Source: Shimia sp. (GTDB taxonomy: Bacteria > Pseudomonadota > Alphaproteobacteria > Rhodobacterales > Rhodobacteraceae). From it: a stretch of DNA of 47,241 bases. The stretch spans positions 1 to 47,241 of the forward strand of contig NZ_JAKVCW010000024.1 of assembly GCF_022448905.1 (NCBI RefSeq), written 5' to 3'. Both the position numbers and the translations under genes were made by a program. A model generated the notes under the pieces. That model was not told where the DNA came from. It did no database searches and saw only the letters and a program-made list of their open reading frames with translations. Numbering within the stretch: the first letter of the stretch is position 1; each line of letters opens with the position of its first letter. This document shows, one piece after another, positions 1-8,384 of the stretch.

Positions 1-55
1 CAATGGTGCCGATGTTGCAGTGCGGTTTACTGCGCTCAAACTTTTCCTTAGCCAT
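1..55 (-). CDS. tuf: Elongation factor Tu, N-terminal fragment (cut by window edge)
   Basis: Only the first 18 codons are in the window. Read on the minus strand from the ATG at 55 they give MAKEKFERSKPHCNIGTI, the conserved EF-Tu N-terminus just before the first GTP-binding loop. EF-Tu delivers aminoacyl-tRNA to the ribosome as a GTP complex. An AGAAGG ribosome site lies about 11 bases upstream. Related genomes usually carry two tuf copies, one behind fusA and one near tRNA-Trp/secE/nusG. The gene upstream here is a lipoprotein and not fusA, so I infer that this is the copy outside the str operon. The family call is firm; the copy assignment is inference. Confidence 0.93.
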   Translation of the reverse strand, partial: MAKEKFERSKPHCNIGTI

Positions 56-113
56 CTCGGGCGCCTTCTAATTTTGGTGGGGCCACATTGGCCCGTTTTC
101 CTCTACCGCGCGC

Positions 114-142
114 GACATATGGTGTTACGCGCCAAAAATCAA
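114..142 (-). promoter_or_regulatory. Candidate sigma-70-type promoter of tuf
   Basis: On the minus strand TTGATT (142-137) is separated by exactly 17 bases from TATGTC (119-114), which would start transcription about 50 bases before the tuf start codon. A small hairpin, GGGCCA/TGGCCC at 80-94, lies in the resulting leader. The spacing is ideal but the hexamers match only partly, so this is a prediction by eye. Confidence 0.4.
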
Positions 143-149
143 GCGTGCA

Positions 150-791
150 TTATCCCTGGCTCGCTTGTTGCTCCTGCAGCCGTTGCCGCATTTCCTCGTT
201 CTTGTTGTCTTTCCAACACTTGGCGAGGTCTGCCGCCGCCACATCATCCACCAGACAGGCGCTGTTTTCATGCATCCACTTTTCGATCTGCCGCGCCGCA
301 TTGTAGGTCAGGTTGGCCATCTGCTCTTCCGCGGTCATCGAGAAGCCGCTGGAGGCGATCAGCGAGGAGCCCGTGAAGGATTCCAGCACAAAGATTTCCT
401 TGGCCTCTTCGTTGAACTTCGCTCCGGCCCGGTCATCCCAGGCGGTCACGGTGATGATGATCGCAGACTTTGGCTGCAGGATCAGCGGCACGCCCTTCTG
501 GGCCAACGCATAGCCGTTGATGTTCACGCCAAAATGCACCAGCCGCGTGCCATTATAGCGCGACGCGCCCATACGGGCATCGATGGCATTCTTCATGCTG
601 GCAATAAACGCCTCAGTGTCCGCTTCACGCGACAGCGGCCCCTTCTGGATGTCCGGCGCGACCACGATGTTATGGCCCAGCACAAAGTCGCCCAGATCCA
701 GCGGCTCGTCGGTGACCTCTTTGGTGGGCGCCGTACAAGACACCAGCGCGGCCAACGCCGCGATGCATGCAACCAGTCTGAACATGGGCAT
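150..791 (-). CDS. Putative lipoprotein of unknown function
   Basis: The 213-residue product begins MPMFRLVACIAALAALVSC, a short signal peptide ending in a lipobox (L-V-S-C), so Cys19 should be lipidated and the protein anchored in the envelope. I chose the ATG at 791 because GGCGGAG lies just upstream and the lipobox then sits at the right distance; the reading frame is open further upstream but without a signal. The mature part holds a mixed alpha/beta domain with a hydrophobic strand motif (SAIIITVTAWDD) and a Gln- and Glu-rich C-terminal tail with two cysteines. I do not recognise the family. It is divergent from the P450 gene and precedes tuf on the same strand. Confidence 0.75.
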   Translation of the reverse strand: MPMFRLVACIAALAALVSCTAPTKEVTDEPLDLGDFVLGHNIVVAPDIQKGPLSREADTEAFIASMKNAIDARMGASRYNGTRLVHFGVNINGYALAQKGVPLILQPKSAIIITVTAWDDRAGAKFNEEAKEIFVLESFTGSSLIASSGFSMTAEEQMANLTYNAARQIEKWMHENSACLVDDVAAADLAKCWKDNKNEEMRQRLQEQQASQG

Positions 792-909
792 TATTCTCCG
801 CCACTCTTCCTCAATAAGTTGCCGTTGGCATATCGGATTGCCTGTGTCCGCGCAATCAAAGGCTTTGTGCACTCTGATCCCTCGCCTATTCTGCTCCGTA
901 AGGAGAACC

Positions 910-2295
910 ATGATGTCTCATCTCGCACCAGCCCCTGACGCCCCAAAGCGCCCGCTGCCCGTGCATGCCGCCTTGGCCACCGAGCCACTGGGCCTGTTTG
1001 GCTCGCTCAAAGCCGCCCGCAGCAATCTGCTCTCGATCCTGCCGGAACTCGCCGTGCGCCAGCCCATGGTTTCCGGCCGCACCGGATTGCGTTGGCACAT
1101 GGTCATGGACCCGGGCGCGATCCGCCGCATTCTTCTCGAAAAGGTAGACGACTACCCAAAGTCCAAAGCCACCAAGAACATCCTGCGCCCGGCTATTGGC
1201 GACAGCCTGTTCATCGCCGAAGGCGCCCATTGGCGGTGGCAACGCCGCGCCGCAGCCCCGGTGTTCACCCATCGCAACATTGCCAATCTCGCCCCAGTCA
1301 TGGCACAGGCCGCCGAGCGCGCCGCCAGCCGTATCGCGGACCAAGCCCCCCACGCCGTCGATATGATGAGCGAGATGGTGCAGACCACCTTTGACGTGAT
1401 CAGCGAAGTGACGTTCTCCGGCGACGGCAGCTTTGACAGCTCCAAAGTGCATCAGGCCATCGATGACTACATCGCCGAGGCCGGCAAAATCTCGCTCCTG
1501 GATATGCTGGGTGTGCCCGACTGGGTGCCGCGTCCCGGCCGCATGATGTCCGGCAACGCCGTGGGCGACATGAAGCAGGTCGCCGACAGAGCCATTGAAG
1601 CCCGAAGGGCGCGCGGGGCCAAAGACACGCCAGACTTACTTGACCTGCTGCTCGCCGGTGTCGATCCGGAAACCAAGAAAACCATGAACACCGCAGAGCT
1701 GCGCGACAACCTGCTGACCTTCATTGTGGCAGGCCACGAAACCACCGCGCTCACCCTCGCCTGGGCGCTTTATCTTTGCGCCTTTGACCAAGACGTTCAA
1801 GACAAGGCCCGCGCCGAAATTGCCGACATCTGCGATGATGGTGCGATTACCGGCGACCAGGCCATGCAGCTGACCTATGTGCGCCAAATCATCGACGAGA
1901 CCCTGCGCCTCTACCCACCGGCGGGCATCATCTCCCGCACCGCGCAGACCAATGACATGCTCTGCGCCCGCGAAATCCGACCCGGCGACACCGTCATGAT
2001 CCCGATCTACACCTTGCAACGCAATCGTCTGCTCTGGGACGATCCCGACGCCTTCAAGCCGGAACGTTTTGCCGACCGCAAAGCCATCGACCGCTACGCC
2101 TACCTGCCTTTCGGCGACGGACCCCGCATCTGCATCGGCGCCAGCTTTGCCATTCAGGAAGCGGTGATTGTGCTTGCCACTCTCCTAAAACGCTTCCGCT
2201 TTGATCTGGTTGAGGGCAAACCGCCCAAGCCAGTGATGATCCTCACTCTGCGCCCCGAAGGGGGCGTTTGGCTGCAAGCGTCTCCACTCGACTGA
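910..2295 (+). CDS. Cytochrome P450
   Basis: A 461-residue heme-thiolate monooxygenase. It has the I-helix oxygen-activation motif AGHETT (residues 274-279), the K-helix ETLR (330-333) and the heme loop FGDGPRICIG with ligand Cys408. Length and motifs fit a soluble class I bacterial P450 with no membrane anchor. Two start codons are adjacent (910 and 913) behind AGGAG at 901-905; the second has the better spacing, so the protein could be 460 residues. No ferredoxin or ferredoxin reductase gene is nearby, so its electron donors must be encoded elsewhere. The substrate cannot be told from the sequence. The family call is secure. Confidence 0.93.
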   Translation: MMSHLAPAPDAPKRPLPVHAALATEPLGLFGSLKAARSNLLSILPELAVRQPMVSGRTGLRWHMVMDPGAIRRILLEKVDDYPKSKATKNILRPAIGDSLFIAEGAHWRWQRRAAAPVFTHRNIANLAPVMAQAAERAASRIADQAPHAVDMMSEMVQTTFDVISEVTFSGDGSFDSSKVHQAIDDYIAEAGKISLLDMLGVPDWVPRPGRMMSGNAVGDMKQVADRAIEARRARGAKDTPDLLDLLLAGVDPETKKTMNTAELRDNLLTFIVAGHETTALTLAWALYLCAFDQDVQDKARAEIADICDDGAITGDQAMQLTYVRQIIDETLRLYPPAGIISRTAQTNDMLCAREIRPGDTVMIPIYTLQRNRLLWDDPDAFKPERFADRKAIDRYAYLPFGDGPRICIGASFAIQEAVIVLATLLKRFRFDLVEGKPPKPVMILTLRPEGGVWLQASPLD

Positions 2296-2320
2296 ACACA
2301 CACCCCTTGCCGGATCACCA

Positions 2321-2349
2321 TCCCTTACCGCACACTCATTGGTAAGGGA
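2321..2349 (+). promoter_or_regulatory. Hairpin covering the ribosome site of the DUF2189 gene
   Basis: TCCCTTACC (2321-2329) is perfectly complementary to GGTAAGGGA (2341-2349), with an 11-base loop. The right arm contains most of the AAGGGAGG Shine-Dalgarno sequence (2344-2351) of the gene starting at 2360. In the P450 read-through transcript this would hide the ribosome site. No T-run follows, so it is not a terminator. The structure is seen in the sequence; the effect is inference. Confidence 0.45.
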
Positions 2350-2359
2350 GGCCCATGTC

Positions 2360-3172
2360 ATGACATCCGAGACCACCAAGCCCAGCGCGCCGGAAAAGCT
2401 GCCCCCACGGCCACAGCTCATCCCCGGCACCAACAAACTGTCGGCGCAAGACGTCACTGACGCGCTCAAATCCGGGTTTGACGACTTCCTCGCCCATCCG
2501 GTGATGAGCGGCTTTTTCGGCCTGTTTTATGCCGCCTTCGGCATCCTCTTTGTCTGGTGTCTGGCGTGGCTTGGCAAAATCTGGATGATCATCCCGGCCT
2601 CGGTTGGCTTCCCTCTGGTCGCACCCTTTGCCGCCGCAGGCCTCTATGAAATGTCACGCCGCCGCCAAACAGGGCAAAGTTTCACCTGGTCCGACATCTT
2701 CACCGTCATGGACCGCCAGCGCAAACGCGAGATGGGCTGGATGGCCTTTGTCACGCTCTTCATTTTCTGGGTCTGGGTCTACCAAGTCCGCCTCTGGCTC
2801 GCGATCATCCTACAAGACGCGTCTTTCTCTGACTTCGCTGGCTTTCTGAACGTGGTCTTCCTCACGCCTGAAGGCTGGACCTTCCTCGCCATCGGCACCT
2901 GCGCCGGCGCCCTGCTCTCCGCCGCGCTGTTTTCGGTGACCGTAATCGCCATGCCGATGCTGTTAGATCGCGAAACCGATTTTGTGACCGCTATGCTGAC
3001 CTCTGTGCATGTGGTCAAAGAGAACCCCGTGGTCATGCTGACATGGGCCGCAATCATCTCCGCCACCATGCTGCTGTCGCTGGTCCCTGCATTCTTGGGG
3101 TTAATCTTCACATTGCCAATTCTGGGCCACACCACCTGGCATCTATACCAACGGGCGGTGGAGTCACAATAA
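2360..3172 (+). CDS. DUF2189-type integral membrane protein
   Basis: A 270-residue membrane protein. After a Pro- and Lys-rich cytoplasmic N-terminus of about 45 residues there is a stretch typical of the DUF2189 family (FDDFLAHPVMSGFFGLFY) and then about six hydrophobic segments, ending in a short basic tail. The ATG at 2360 is chosen because AAGGGAGG precedes it by 8 bases; the open frame begins a little earlier at a TTG. The gene follows the P450 by 64 bases on the same strand and may be cotranscribed, with a hairpin over its ribosome site. Proteins of this family have no established function. Confidence 0.85.
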   Translation: MTSETTKPSAPEKLPPRPQLIPGTNKLSAQDVTDALKSGFDDFLAHPVMSGFFGLFYAAFGILFVWCLAWLGKIWMIIPASVGFPLVAPFAAAGLYEMSRRRQTGQSFTWSDIFTVMDRQRKREMGWMAFVTLFIFWVWVYQVRLWLAIILQDASFSDFAGFLNVVFLTPEGWTFLAIGTCAGALLSAALFSVTVIAMPMLLDRETDFVTAMLTSVHVVKENPVVMLTWAAIISATMLLSLVPAFLGLIFTLPILGHTTWHLYQRAVESQ

Positions 3173-3269
3173 CCTTGAAGCCACGCAAATTCCGTTCCGA
3201 CAGCACATTGTATCCATAGGAAAGAACTGCATACATACAGAAAACCATCCATAGATATGGAGCACTCAA

Positions 3270-3869
3270 GTGACACCCCCAAGCGTGGACAACATCATGA
3301 GAGAAGGCGGTCGGTCGCTGCGTGGCCCCCTTCGATGGGGCAATTTGACTGCCTTATATGCCTTTCTTGCTGGATGCATCGGCTTCCTTGTGAACCAGTT
3401 TGGCTACAATTTTCTGCTCCATGCTGACTACACCGACAGCACCCTTTCGAATGTGGTTCTCACAGGAGCTGGCGCGGTGGGTCTGTTCGGTGCGTCTTTC
3501 GTTGTCTTCTTTGATCGCAGGGCGCACAATGGACGTTTTTCTTGGCACCCCAAAATGCTTGTCCTGACCGTGGGCATATTCCTTATGTACAGCTTAGGCA
3601 CCAGGGAACTTTTGCACTCTGGCCTGCTGGCGTCGGCCGCAATTAATGGCAGCACTGTTTCACACGAGCATATTGTGACTGGAAAAATCCGAAGCCAAAA
3701 AACGTGCAAGAGAGGACTGACATTTGACGATCTCCCCGCGTTCTGGAACCGTCTTTGCGGTGTCTCTGAAGATCAGTGGAATGCAATTGAGGTCGGCCAA
3801 AAACTCATCGTGACAGGCACCGGAAATCAGTTCGGAACCATTCCCAAAACCTTCCGTTACGCCAACTGA
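3270..3869 (+). CDS. Membrane protein of unknown function
   Basis: A 199-residue product with a GTG start, preceded by GGAG at the right distance. Three hydrophobic segments (roughly residues 28-48, 63-82 and 92-110) are followed by a soluble C-terminal region of about 85 residues with two cysteines (KTCKRG, RLCGVS) and a beta-rich tail (GQKLIVTGTGNQFG). This suggests a membrane anchor carrying a small domain on one side. I recognise no family. Codon use is slightly less GC-rich than in the neighbouring genes. A downstream ATG at 3297 is possible but has no ribosome site. It is probably real, because codon structure is sustained and the hydrophobic pattern is coherent. Confidence 0.65.
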   Translation: MTPPSVDNIMREGGRSLRGPLRWGNLTALYAFLAGCIGFLVNQFGYNFLLHADYTDSTLSNVVLTGAGAVGLFGASFVVFFDRRAHNGRFSWHPKMLVLTVGIFLMYSLGTRELLHSGLLASAAINGSTVSHEHIVTGKIRSQKTCKRGLTFDDLPAFWNRLCGVSEDQWNAIEVGQKLIVTGTGNQFGTIPKTFRYAN

Positions 3870-3886
3870 AGACCACATAAGGCTTG

Positions 3887-3924
3887 TATGCCCCTCAAGC
3901 ACACTTATGCCCCTCAAGCACACT
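3887..3924. repeat. Perfect 19-bp tandem duplication
   Basis: TATGCCCCTCAAGCACACT occurs twice back to back (3887-3905 and 3906-3924) between the membrane-protein stop and the parC terminator. It looks like a recent slippage duplication. I see no promoter or coding role. Confidence 0.9.
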
Positions 3925-4064
3925 GCCAGGCACTCAACCCAAACGCGCAGAATCGCTACAATTCGTAGCCGCACCGACCGTTGCGCCCGTCGCTTTTCAT
4001 CAAAAACGCGCACCTCCGCAAAACAGTCGTGATACCGACACAATACCGACGTGACATTTCAATG

Positions 4065-4089
4065 AAAAACGGAGGCGCAACGGCCCCCG
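4065..4089 (-). terminator. Rho-independent terminator of parC
   Basis: In the minus-strand transcript CGGGGGC (4089-4083) pairs with GCCUCCG (4076-4070) with one G-U wobble and a 6-base loop, followed by five U residues (4069-4065). It sits directly after the parC stop codon. Confidence 0.7.
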
Positions 4090-4093
4090 AAAT

Positions 4094-6442
4094 TTATTTG
4101 TCGAACTTGTAGTCTTTGGGGAAGCCATAGGGCGCTTTCTTGCCCACCCCGGCCCGTTTCCCAAGCCAATCTGACAGGTCTGGCTCGTGCCGCGTTTTGC
4201 CACTGCCGCCCATCGACCAGGTCAGACCATTTTCCCATTCAAAGGTGGTGATATCGGACAGCCCGCCGTCCAGCTCCAGCGTACCCTGACGCCCGCGCGC
4301 CATGTTATACTTCTGAATTCGCACACCTTTTCCGCGCCCAAGCTCTGGCATCTCGGAAATCGGGAACACCAAGAAACGGCCGTTTTTGGACACCACAGCC
4401 ACATGATCACCCGACACAGGCTTACAGATCATCGCGCGAATGTCGTCTTTCACGTTTAGCACCTGTTTGCCCGTCCGCGTCTGCGCAATCACGTCTTTTT
4501 CCGGCACCACAAACCCGTCACCCGCGCTGCTGGCCACCAGCAGCTTGCGATCCGGCTTATGCACAAAAATGTCAATGATTTCAGCCTCATTCGGCAGATC
4601 CACCATCAACCGCACAGGTTCCCCCATGCCACGCCCGCCCGGCAAATTCGCCGCGCTCAGCGTGTAGAACCGCCCATTGGAGCCAAACATCAAAAGCCGG
4701 TCCGTCGTCTCCGCATGGAAGATGAATCGCGGCCCGTCACCATCCTTGAACTTCAGCTCCCGCTTCAGATCAATGTGGCCAGACATGGCGCGAATCCAGC
4801 CCATCTGAGAGCAGACAATCGTCACCGGCTCACGGTCGATCATCGCCTCAATCGGCACCTCTTCAACTTCCGCCGCCTCGGCAAACACCGTGCGCCGCGC
4901 ACCAGCTTCATAGCCCTTGCCGAAGGTCTTCTTCGCTTCTTTCAGCTGCTCGGAAATCCGCTCCCACTGCAGGTCGTCGCTGCCCAAAAGCGCAACGATT
5001 CCAGCGCGTTCTTCCTGAAGCGCATCCCGCTCCCGGATCAACTCCAGCTCTTCAAGACGCCGCAAGCTGCGCAGGCGCATGTTGAGGATCGCCTCGGATT
5101 GCACCTCGGTCAGCTGGGTGGCACCAGAGCCCGGCAACGGAGATTTGTAGTCCTTTTCATCCAGCGCGCGTGGGTGGTCCTGATCCCAGTCCTCCGCCAT
5201 CAACGCCTGCTTCGGCGCATCGTCATAGCGGATGATGTCGATCACTCGGTCCAGGTTGAGGAAGGCGATGATGAAGCCTTCCAAGACCTCCAGACGGTGG
5301 TCAATCTTCTCCATCCGGTGCTTGGACCGGCGAATGAGAACCTCGCGACGGAAGTCCAAAAACGCCCGCAGAACCTCTTTCATGGAGCAAACTTTTGGCG
5401 TCACCCCATCAATCAAGACGTTCATATTCAAAGAGAATCGAATCTCTAGATCACTGCTGCGATAAAGCATGTTCATGAGCACATCCGGCTCAACATTCTT
5501 GCTCTTCGGCTCCAGGATCACGCGAATGTCATCGGCCGATTCATCGCGCACATCCGCAAGAATAGGCACCTTCTTGGTCTGGATCAGCTCCGCCAGCTTT
5601 TCGATCAGCTTGGACTTCTGAACCTGATACGGGATCTCAGTGACCACAATCTGCCACTGCCCGCGCCCAAGGTCTTCTTTCTCCCACTTACAGCGCAGCC
5701 GGAAAGAGCCACGCCCCGTGCGGTAGGCCTGCGCAATGCTTTCAGGCGGCTCAACAATCACGCCCCCGGTCGGGAAGTCCGGCCCCGGCACGTAGTTCAG
5801 CAACGTGTCATCGCGCACATCCGGCGTCTTGATCATGTGCAAGCAGGCGTCGCACAGCTCGCTGATGTTATGCGGCGGAATATTGGTCGCCATACCCACC
5901 GCAATCCCGGAGGCACCGTTTGCCAGAAGGTTCGGGAAGGTCGCCGGCAGAACCACCGGCTCGCTCAGCGTGCCGTCATAATTCTCTCTGAAATCAACAG
6001 CATCCTCATTGAGGCCTTCCAGCAAGGCTTCCGCCACAGAGGTCATCCGCGCCTCTGTGTATCGGCTCGCCGCCGGGTTATCCCCGTCGATGTTGCCGAA
6101 GTTACCCTGCCCGTCGACCAACGGATAGCGCACGTTGAAGTCCTGCGCCAAACGCGCCATCGCGTCATAAATCGCCGCATCGCCGTGCGGGTGATAGTTG
6201 CCCATCACGTCGCCGGAAATCTTCGCCGATTTCCGGAAGCCGCCCGTCGCGCTAAGCTTTAGTTCACGCATCGCATACAGAATACGGCGGTGAACGGGTT
6301 TTAGCCCGTCCCGCGCGTCCGGCAGCGCCCGGTGCATAATCGTACTCAGCGCATAGGTCAGGTAGCGATCGCCAATCGCCCGCCGCAGCGGCTCAGTAAC
6401 ATTCTGTGTAGGGAGTTCGTCGTCATCGATCAGGTCAGTCAT
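4094..6442 (-). CDS. parC: DNA topoisomerase IV subunit A
   Basis: A 782-residue type IIA topoisomerase A subunit, which with ParE decatenates daughter chromosomes. The N-terminal cleavage domain includes [18 protein letters not shown] (about 37-54) and the catalytic tyrosine in [10 protein letters not shown] (Tyr128). The C-terminal third is the beta-pinwheel DNA-wrapping domain. ParC is preferred over GyrA because the C-terminal domain is short and lacks a recognisable GyrA box. In the quinolone-pocket helix ([15 protein letters not shown], 81-95) the position equivalent to E. coli Ser80 is Ala89 and that of Glu84 is Asp93. ParE is not in the window. The gene is divergent from the SH3 gene and ends in its own terminator. 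Confidence 0.95.
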   Translation of the reverse strand: MTDLIDDDELPTQNVTEPLRRAIGDRYLTYALSTIMHRALPDARDGLKPVHRRILYAMRELKLSATGGFRKSAKISGDVMGNYHPHGDAAIYDAMARLAQDFNVRYPLVDGQGNFGNIDGDNPAASRYTEARMTSVAEALLEGLNEDAVDFRENYDGTLSEPVVLPATFPNLLANGASGIAVGMATNIPPHNISELCDACLHMIKTPDVRDDTLLNYVPGPDFPTGGVIVEPPESIAQAYRTGRGSFRLRCKWEKEDLGRGQWQIVVTEIPYQVQKSKLIEKLAELIQTKKVPILADVRDESADDIRVILEPKSKNVEPDVLMNMLYRSSDLEIRFSLNMNVLIDGVTPKVCSMKEVLRAFLDFRREVLIRRSKHRMEKIDHRLEVLEGFIIAFLNLDRVIDIIRYDDAPKQALMAEDWDQDHPRALDEKDYKSPLPGSGATQLTEVQSEAILNMRLRSLRRLEELELIRERDALQEERAGIVALLGSDDLQWERISEQLKEAKKTFGKGYEAGARRTVFAEAAEVEEVPIEAMIDREPVTIVCSQMGWIRAMSGHIDLKRELKFKDGDGPRFIFHAETTDRLLMFGSNGRFYTLSAANLPGGRGMGEPVRLMVDLPNEAEIIDIFVHKPDRKLLVASSAGDGFVVPEKDVIAQTRTGKQVLNVKDDIRAMICKPVSGDHVAVVSKNGRFLVFPISEMPELGRGKGVRIQKYNMARGRQGTLELDGGLSDITTFEWENGLTWSMGGSGKTRHEPDLSDWLGKRAGVGKKAPYGFPKDYKFDK

Positions 6443-6603
6443 ACCCCGCTGATAGCTTTTGCCGATGCGCCGGTAAAGCAGATGCGAGGGAACACTCGCG
6501 AATTTTTCCCCGACGTGTTATGATGTGCGCAGTGTAAACCTTTGTTTGATCCTGTAATGCGACAGTGTTGTGAGTACGGGTGATTCTCTCGGGGGTTGAT
6601 TAA

Positions 6604-7218
6604 GTGAACAAGTTTGTAATTATCAGTTTTGCATTTCTAGGCTTTGTATTTTGGGAGCTCAGCGGCGGGTCAGATTTCGAACCCAAAACGCGGGTTCAAA
6701 CGGCCGACAAGAAGGCTCCACAGCAAGTTGAAGACGCGCCGGTTGTGGCGCGGGCGGCTTTGTCTGTGCCGATCATCAAGGCGTCTGCCACGCCTGCAGA
6801 TACACAAAGCGCTGCCACGCCTGTCTTGTTGTCTGCAGAAGCAACCAATTTGCATGAAGCCGACACAACGCAACCGGCGCAACCGGTTGTCGTGGCTTCG
6901 CTTGTTACGGGACTTGAGTCTTTTGCCACACCGGGCGCGCCAGTGCTTGTGAAACCGACCGTGACCGACGCCGACGTGCAGGACACGCTGGCCTTGGCTC
7001 TGGAATCGCAAAGCGCACCCGACCTACGCCGCGTACGTGGTTCTCGCGTTAACATGCGCGGCGGTCCAGGCACATCTTACAACGTGCTCGTGGTCCTACC
7101 GCGTGATCGCGAAGTGGAAGTCTTGCGCGAGAATGGCTCCGGCTGGGTCAAGCTCAAGGATAGCGAAACAGGTCGAATCGGCTGGATGGCCAGTAAAATG
7201 CTGGTGGCATCGAACTGA
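6604..7218 (+). CDS. SH3-domain envelope protein
   Basis: A 204-residue protein with an N-terminal hydrophobic segment (residues 3-19, signal peptide or anchor), a low-complexity Ala/Thr/Val/Pro linker of about 120 residues, and a C-terminal bacterial SH3b domain (about 140-200: RVNMRGGPGTSYNVL, GWVKL, GRIGWMASKML). Such domains bind cell-wall peptides or other ligands in the periplasm. The start is GTG at 6604, with a weak GGGGG site upstream. It is transcribed away from parC, with the SDR gene 45 bases downstream on the same strand. The SH3 call is firm; the ligand is unknown. Confidence 0.85.
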   Translation: MNKFVIISFAFLGFVFWELSGGSDFEPKTRVQTADKKAPQQVEDAPVVARAALSVPIIKASATPADTQSAATPVLLSAEATNLHEADTTQPAQPVVVASLVTGLESFATPGAPVLVKPTVTDADVQDTLALALESQSAPDLRRVRGSRVNMRGGPGTSYNVLVVLPRDREVEVLRENGSGWVKLKDSETGRIGWMASKMLVASN

Positions 7219-7263
7219 ACTGCTCCCTAAGTTGCAAAAAACTCATTTTGCGACGGGGCGTCG

Positions 7264-8097
7264 ATGTCACAGAAATCCATTTTAATCACCGGCTGCTCGT
7301 CCGGAATCGGCCTGGCAGCAGCACATAGCCTGCGCGCCCGTGGTTGGCGCGTGTTTGCTTCGTGCCGCAACCCCGACGACTGCAAACACTTGGTTTCGGA
7401 AGGCTTTGACAGCCCCCGCATTGAATTGCGCGATGCTGAAAGCATCCACGCTGGCCTACAAGAGGTTTTGGCGTCCACAGGGGGCACGCTGGATGCCCTC
7501 TTCAACAACGGTGCCCGCGGCATGCCCGGCGCAGTCGAAGACCTCCCTGCCGATGGCCTGCGCGACCTCATGGAAAGCAATGTCATCGGCTGGCATGACC
7601 TCACGCGCCAAGTGATCCCCGTCATGCGGGCGCAGGGCCATGGCCGGATTGTTCAAAACTCTTCGGTCCTAGGCTACGTCTCGATGCGGTATCGCGGCGC
7701 CTACGTGGCGAGCAAACATGCCATCGAGGGCCTCACTGACAGCCTGCGCATCGAGCTGCGCGACACACCCATCCACGTCAGCCTGATTGAGCCCGGCCCG
7801 ATAACCTCTGACATGCGCAAGAACAATGCGGCGCAGTTCTTTGAGTGGATCGATTGGGAAAACTCCGCCTTTGCGGAGGACTACAGACACGGGCTGGTCA
7901 AACGGTTCACCGAGAAGCAGGAAGGCCTGGACCCGTTTGAGCTCCCCGCAGAGGCCGTGTGCAAGAAACTGATCCACGCGGTGGAGGCTAATCGCCCGCG
8001 TGCGCGATACCGCGTTACTACCCCCGCCCACATCATGAATGTGTTTCGACGCGCCCTGCCAACGTCCTTCCTTGATTGGGTGATCGCCAGGGCTTGA
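7264..8097 (+). CDS. Short-chain dehydrogenase/reductase (SDR)
   Basis: A 277-residue classical SDR with a Rossmann nucleotide loop TGCSSGIG (residues 9-16), the NNGA motif (81-84), the catalytic Ser in QNSSVLG (about 134) and the YxxxK pair Tyr147/Lys151 (YVASK). It should catalyse NAD(P)-dependent oxidation or reduction of a hydroxyl or carbonyl group in the cytoplasm. The cysteine in the nucleotide loop and the VFASCRNP strand end (Arg rather than Asp) are compatible with NADP preference. The substrate cannot be assigned, and the neighbours (SH3 protein, HIG1-like protein) do not help. Confidence 0.9.
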   Translation: MSQKSILITGCSSGIGLAAAHSLRARGWRVFASCRNPDDCKHLVSEGFDSPRIELRDAESIHAGLQEVLASTGGTLDALFNNGARGMPGAVEDLPADGLRDLMESNVIGWHDLTRQVIPVMRAQGHGRIVQNSSVLGYVSMRYRGAYVASKHAIEGLTDSLRIELRDTPIHVSLIEPGPITSDMRKNNAAQFFEWIDWENSAFAEDYRHGLVKRFTEKQEGLDPFELPAEAVCKKLIHAVEANRPRARYRVTTPAHIMNVFRRALPTSFLDWVIARA

Positions 8098-8176
8098 TGC
8101 GACGTAGTGTCAGAGGTGGTTCAGTTTTGGGCAATGACCCGCTACACCAGTGCCACCGCTGAACATGGAGACCCCT

Positions 8177-8380
8177 ATGGCAAACGATCCCCTCTTCTGG
8201 CTTATCGCAGTCACCTGCCTGGCCGTGCTGTTCATCCTTCTGGTTGGCATCGGAGGATTTGCCAAAGGTGGCGAGTTTAACAAAAAATATGCCAACAAAA
8301 TCATGCGCCTACGTCTACTCGCGCAGTTCATTGCGGTCATTCTGATCGTTGGTTTTGTCTGGCTACGCAGCGGAGGCTGA
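8177..8380 (+). CDS. Twin-transmembrane small protein, HIG1-like
   Basis: A 67-residue protein with two membrane helices (about 6-26 and 44-64) joined by a basic loop (KGGEFNKKYANKIMRLRLLAQ). The loop contains the RxRxxxQ core of the HIG1 (hypoxia-induced) motif, known from mitochondrial respiratory supercomplex factors. The start at 8177 is chosen because GGAG (8167-8170) lies 6 bases before it; an in-frame ATG at 8165 overlaps that site. Only 4 bases separate it from the adenosyltransferase gene, so the two are very likely cotranscribed. By analogy a role at cytochrome oxidase is possible but unproven here. Confidence 0.8.
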   Translation: MANDPLFWLIAVTCLAVLFILLVGIGGFAKGGEFNKKYANKIMRLRLLAQFIAVILIVGFVWLRSGG

Positions 8381-8384
8381 GCAC

